From NCBI RefSeq assembly GCF_024679245.1, contig NC_090174.1:47269974-47333973 (forward strand): 64,000 bases of DNA, in the 5' to 3' direction. The position numbers and the translations under genes are program-made. The notes under the pieces are model-generated. The model did not search any database. It saw only the letters and a program-made list of their open reading frames with translations, and was not told the origin of the DNA. This document shows positions 53,563 through 64,000 of the stretch, in pieces (within the stretch, counting starts at the first letter, position 1; every line of letters begins with the position of its first letter). The DNA is from Pseudorasbora parva (Eukaryota > Chordata > Actinopteri > Cypriniformes > Gobionidae).

Positions 53563-53942
53563 TGCACTGTAAAAAAAATTTTGGGGGTTTTGTTGGTGTA
53601 ACTTAAAAAAGTAAGTAACCTGGTTGCCTTAATTTTGAGTTTATTAAAATTAAAAATTTGAGTTGATACAATGAAGGAAATTTGTTTAATAAATAGAAAC
53701 TCAAAATATGTTCCAATATGAACCACATAAAAAAATGATCAATCATGAAAATAGCGCAATTTGGCATGTTTCACTGCGTCATCAGAAATAAAACACACAC
53801 AATTACCCAATATGCTTACAAAATCTTTTAATAATATTTTTATAAAGGTTGTCGAATCTCAAAAAATGTTCATTGTATTCAATGAACTCAAAATTTTAGT
53901 GCAACCAGGTAACTTTTTTTCTAAATAATTTTTTACAGTGTG
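53563..53942. mobile_element. Foldback-type MITE with CACTGTAAAAAA ends
   Basis: Ends GCACTGTAAAAAAAATT and the reverse complement CACACTGTAAAAAATT. The inner arms pair around AACTTAAAAAAGTAAGTAACCT and AGGTAACTTTTTTTC, and TTTTGAGTT/AACTCAAAA. About 380 bp, no coding capacity. Confidence 0.72.
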
Positions 53943-54768
53943 TTCTAAGAACTTATTCAAATTAAGTTATAAAAACTTAATTTGCGAATGTTTCTTTCAG
54001 AATGTTTAAACCGTCATATTTTTTTGTAAATGTTTAAAAAAAAAATCTTGGTTATATGAATGTTATGCGTAAATTATGAGTTATGAGTGAGCTATATGGG
54101 AATGCTACTTTTGAGTATTAAAATAACTAAAATAAAAAATAAATAAAATAAAAAACAGACTAATATCCAATTGAAATTTTCCATACATTTTTCACAAATT
54201 ATGTATAAATAACACTATTGTGTTAATGTTTTGATAATATTATTACATTTTGAAAAGACATTCTATTAACATTACTAGAAGAATGTTCATAAATTTGAGA
54301 AAACCTTATGTTAGTCAAAGTTCTGATATCATTCCCTGTTAGCTGGATAATTAAGATGATGCCCAAAACCTCTCTAAAACCAAACCTGACCAGCCTGATG
54401 GAGAGTTATTGTTTGAGATCCATTAGAAAATACTATGAATATTTCAACAGAAATAATTAAATAGTCTTAATATATCTCTTAACTGTTTAGTTCAATACTG
54501 CATCACTTTAAAGTTTATATCTTGCCTTTTTACATATCACAATCCCACAATTTCTGTACATAAGGTGTAGACATTGTAGCGGTTCAAATTCTGTCAAATC
54601 ATGGACAGAAACTGAGAGATGGACATTACCACTGGTCTTCTTTTGAAGACATTATTCAGAGCAGTTTAAGGTGCAACACACAACGGAGTAGTCCAGATTG
54701 CTCATCTTGTAATCCTGTGAGAAGCTAGACAGGACTAAGCTTGAACTTTGTTCGTTTGATTGTTGTCC

Positions 54769-60944
<6,176 letters not shown>

Positions 60945-61180
60945 CTGCAGGGAGTTGGTATAAACAAAGTTACAGTCTACTAATCTCATTTCAGTCAGAA
61001 AAGATGTTCATGCTTTAGAAGTGCACAAAATTAGCTTGTCAAATGGATATGTGCGTGTTCAATGGCAAGATCTCTGTTAGCCAGGACAGGATGTGGCTCA
61101 GCCGCAGATCATCGTTTGCCAGGTTCCTCTGAAATACTGTGCTTTTGTATCACTCTTTCTCTAGCTCTCATGCTTTTGCA

Positions 61181-61287
<107 letters not shown>

Positions 61288-61289
61288 AT

Positions 61290-62990
61290 CTTGTTCAAAC
61301 TTTTTGGGTCAAACCCCTTACCTATGCTACTTCCTTAAAAATGCTGTGAAGACTATAGTGCCTTGTTTCACCATAAATGGTCATGCAGAGTGTGGCTATC
61401 CACATAAAAGCCCAATTCGCAAAAATAGAAGTATGGAAACCAATGGTCATCTGACACGGTTATAAATAACATAAAACATTTTTGGTAATACTGGTTATTT
61501 CTTGATTGTTATTTAATTATTTGAAAAATGTTTTTTGACATAAACATATTTCACAAGTTTGGGGTCAGTAAGCTTTTTGGTTTCACTTTATTTTCATGGT
61601 CCATTTAACACATTCTGTTGACTATAAGTAATGTTCCACCTACACCTAGAGTATTAGGTTAGAATAAGTTGACTTGCAAAGTTACTTAAAGTCTGTTGCG
61701 GGACCATCACAATCAAGAGTTTGCAGATATTAATCAGACAGTCTACTTATACACTTATGAGAGTTAGTTGACATGTAGTTGCAAAGTCAGAACAAAATGT
61801 TCAAAAGGGACAAAAGATAATGTTACAAAAGATTTTTTATTTCTTATAAAATCTGTTCTTTGGAGGATGCAAAAAGATGCAGTAAATTAGTCAAAAAGTA
61901 GAGGTAAAGAAATTTGTAATGTTACAACAGTTTCCTGATTCAAATAAACTCCCTATTTTACAACTCCTGTTTCCACAAAAATATTAAAAAGCACAACTGT
62001 ACATTTATAATCGTAAATGTTTCTTGAGCACCAAATCAGCATGATTTCTGATGATGCTGAAAATTCAGCTTTGCCATCAATAAAGCATTTTAAAATATAT
62101 CAAAATAGAAACCAGTTATTTGAAACTGTAATATTATTTCAGATTATTACTGTATTTCCGTTTCAAATAAATGCAGTCTCTGTGAGCTTTGAAAGCAAGT
62201 GTTCAATGATCAAAAATGACTTTCGAATATATTGACGTCCCTCTAAAAAAAACACAAATATTCGAACTATTCGAACATCTTGTGGCGCATTTTGTCAATG
62301 ACGCATTACGTCAATAACAGGACAAATTGATACAAAGAGACATAACTACTGGTATAGCTAGTCTATTTAAGTTTAAACATATTTGACAACATATTACTTA
62401 CACAAAAACAAGTAAATTGACCAAGAGCGCAGACCTTACTCTCTCTCGCCCTCAGCCTCAGGCTCTCTGCCCATTACGGTTTAATGGAACAAACTTTGAG
62501 TGCTGATCAAGTGTTTTGTGCAAGCAATTTAAGGTCGCGAGACTCGCGACTCTTGTCCCAAATATAGCAGGCTTCATTCAGTGATTGAAACAAATATTAT
62601 TAATATTAAGTTTTACAACATATCGAACGCTCTGAGCGAGCTCTGCTGTGGTAAATATGGAACTTTTCCTTGACATGAAAGGTAAATAAACAAACTAGTG
62701 GAAGCAGTGCATTTATCGTTTATTCATGCAATATTTCTTCAGTCAGTATTAGCCTACACTTTAGAAATGTTTCTGTTTAACGTTAAATAAAATGAGGCAT
62801 GGTATGCTAACTATATCTTACATAGCTTGCATACAACTTTATCTCGCGGCTTAACAATTTTACCTACCGATCAAGATCCAAAGTACTTCCAGACATGGCT
62901 TTTTAGATTTTGGGGGGTTAAAATCACTTTCTTTGATATTACTTTTTAGTCACTGTCACTATGATTGCCTGTTGCACGTTTATACATACA
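61290..62990. other. arhgap25 intron without recognised exons
   Basis: Searched on the minus strand for PH-domain and early RhoGAP exons; none seen. Contains a repeat copy at 62030-62200 (CACCAAATCAGCAT, TGATGCTGAAAATTCAGCTT) and AT-rich sequence. Confidence 0.45.
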
Positions 62991-62997
62991 GTCATTA

Positions 62998-63203
62998 TAC
63001 ACTCTAAAAAATTCTGGGTTGTTTTAACCCAATGTTGGGTCAAATATGGACTAACCCAGCAATTGGGTTGTTTTAACCCAATTGCTTAAGGTTTGTTTTG
63101 CTTAAGACAATCCAATCGCTAGGTTAAAACAACCCAACTGCTGGGTTAGTCCATATTTGACCCAACATTGGGTTGTTTTTTACTCAGAATTTTTTAGAAT
63201 GTA
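62998..63203. mobile_element. Foldback MITE (TTGGGTT-rich)
   Basis: About 206 bp in which nearly the whole element folds on itself. Ends TACACTCTAAAAAATTCTG and the reverse complement TACATTCTAAAAAATTCTG. The inner arms share GACTAACCCAGC/GCTGGGTTAGTC and TTTTAACCCAATTG blocks. Ends at TA, suggesting Tc1/mariner mobilisation. Confidence 0.85.
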
Positions 63204-63489
63204 CATACAGAATTATACATACATTCGAATATACTCCCGGGTTTCTACTGTTACAAAACTTAAAGGGATAGTTCACCCAAAAATTGATGCTTATCTGCTT
63301 ACCCCCAGGGCATCCAATATGTAGGGGTGTTCGTTTCTTCAGTAGAACACAAATGAAGATGTTTAACTCCAATAGTTGCTCATATAATGCATGCCAATGG
63401 GATGTTTTCTATGAGATTCACTATGAGAGTAAAAAACACGTAGACACACAAATCCATATTAAACCCTGTGGCTCGTGGCAACACAATGA

Positions 63490-63693
<204 letters not shown>

Positions 63694-63709
63694 CAGTACA
63701 GGCCAAAAG

Positions 63710-63985
63710 TTTGGACACATTACTATTTGTAATGTTTTTGAAAGAAGTTTCTTCTGCTCATCAAGCCTGCATTTATTTGATCAAAAATACAGAAAAATGT
63801 TTTATTTTGTCATATATTATTACAATTTAAAATAAATGTTTTTCAATGTATTATACTTTAAATGATCAATTATTTCTGTGATCAAAGCTGAATTTCCAGT
63901 ATCACTCCTCCAGTCTTCAGTGTCACATGATCCTTCAGAAATCATTCTAATATGATGATTCATTATCAAAGTTGGAAACAGTTCT
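63710..63985. repeat. Interspersed repeat, inverted copy of the 58490 family
   Basis: Contains AAAGCTGAATTTCCAGTATC, CAGTGTCACATGATCCTTCA and GAAATCATTCTAATATGATG, the reverse complement of the family seen at 58490 and 62030; it runs toward the window end. Confidence 0.7.
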
Positions 63986-64000
63986 GCTATATATATATAT

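Noticed and set aside
61045..61135. Possible minus-strand exon reading QRNLANDDLRLSHILSWLTE
   Set aside because: It has a plausible acceptor (TATTTCAG) but no GT donor before an in-frame stop and no match to the RhoGAP or PH parts expected here. Kept only as a curiosity.

Overview
This window is nuclear DNA from a ray-finned fish, most likely a cyprinid (carp, goldfish or zebrafish relatives). The reasons are spliced vertebrate-type genes, an NLR gene of the teleost FISNA-NACHT/B30.2 expansion, bmp10 next to arhgap25, and a repeat load typical of cyprinids: DIRS tyrosine-recombinase retrotransposons, 5S-rRNA-derived SINEs, Tc1-like and hAT-like DNA transposons, foldback MITEs and long (GT)n, (CT)n and (TA)n tracts. 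Every host gene I can support lies on the minus strand. All exon models are read by eye from splice sites and reading frame; no alignment was run.

Layout. 1-6.9 kb: an Ig V-set exon with a possible small first exon, 5S-derived SINE copies and a foldback MITE. 6.9-13.4 kb: an apparently intact DIRS element with near-identical inverted terminal repeats, an internal complementary region, and gag, RT/RNase H and tyrosine-recombinase frames. 13.75-29.03 kb: an NLRC3-like NLR gene that I could assemble end to end (12 exons, 1,396 codons plus stop, every junction in phase): three short N-terminal exons with a repeated motif, one large FISNA-NACHT exon, six LRR exons, a 47-nt linker and a PRY-SPRY (B30.2) exon. 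Its introns hold a LINE remnant, TTAA-flanked MITEs, a Harbinger-like MITE and Tc1 debris. 29.6-34.3 kb: a hAT-like element, a decayed DIRS fragment and a decayed Tc1-like element.

37.1-39.15 kb: a two-exon bmp10 (493 aa) with a furin site and a seven-cysteine mature domain. 40.6-44.2 kb: an almost full-length APE-type LINE broken by two stop codons, with a 2A-like motif ahead of its endonuclease. 44.2-51.5 kb: a hAT MITE with target-site duplication, a Tc1-like element, and a second, internally deleted DIRS carrying a nested GC-rich element. 54.8-60.9 kb: six 3' exons of arhgap25 (RhoGAP domain to C-terminal coiled coil); its 5' exons are not seen and probably lie beyond position 64000. The remainder to 64 kb is intronic repeats.

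The three main host genes are a heart-expressed BMP ligand, a leukocyte Rho GTPase-activating protein and a cytosolic innate-immune receptor. bmp10 with arhgap25 is a conserved vertebrate neighbourhood. The NLR/Ig part looks like a lineage-specific immune insertion beside it.
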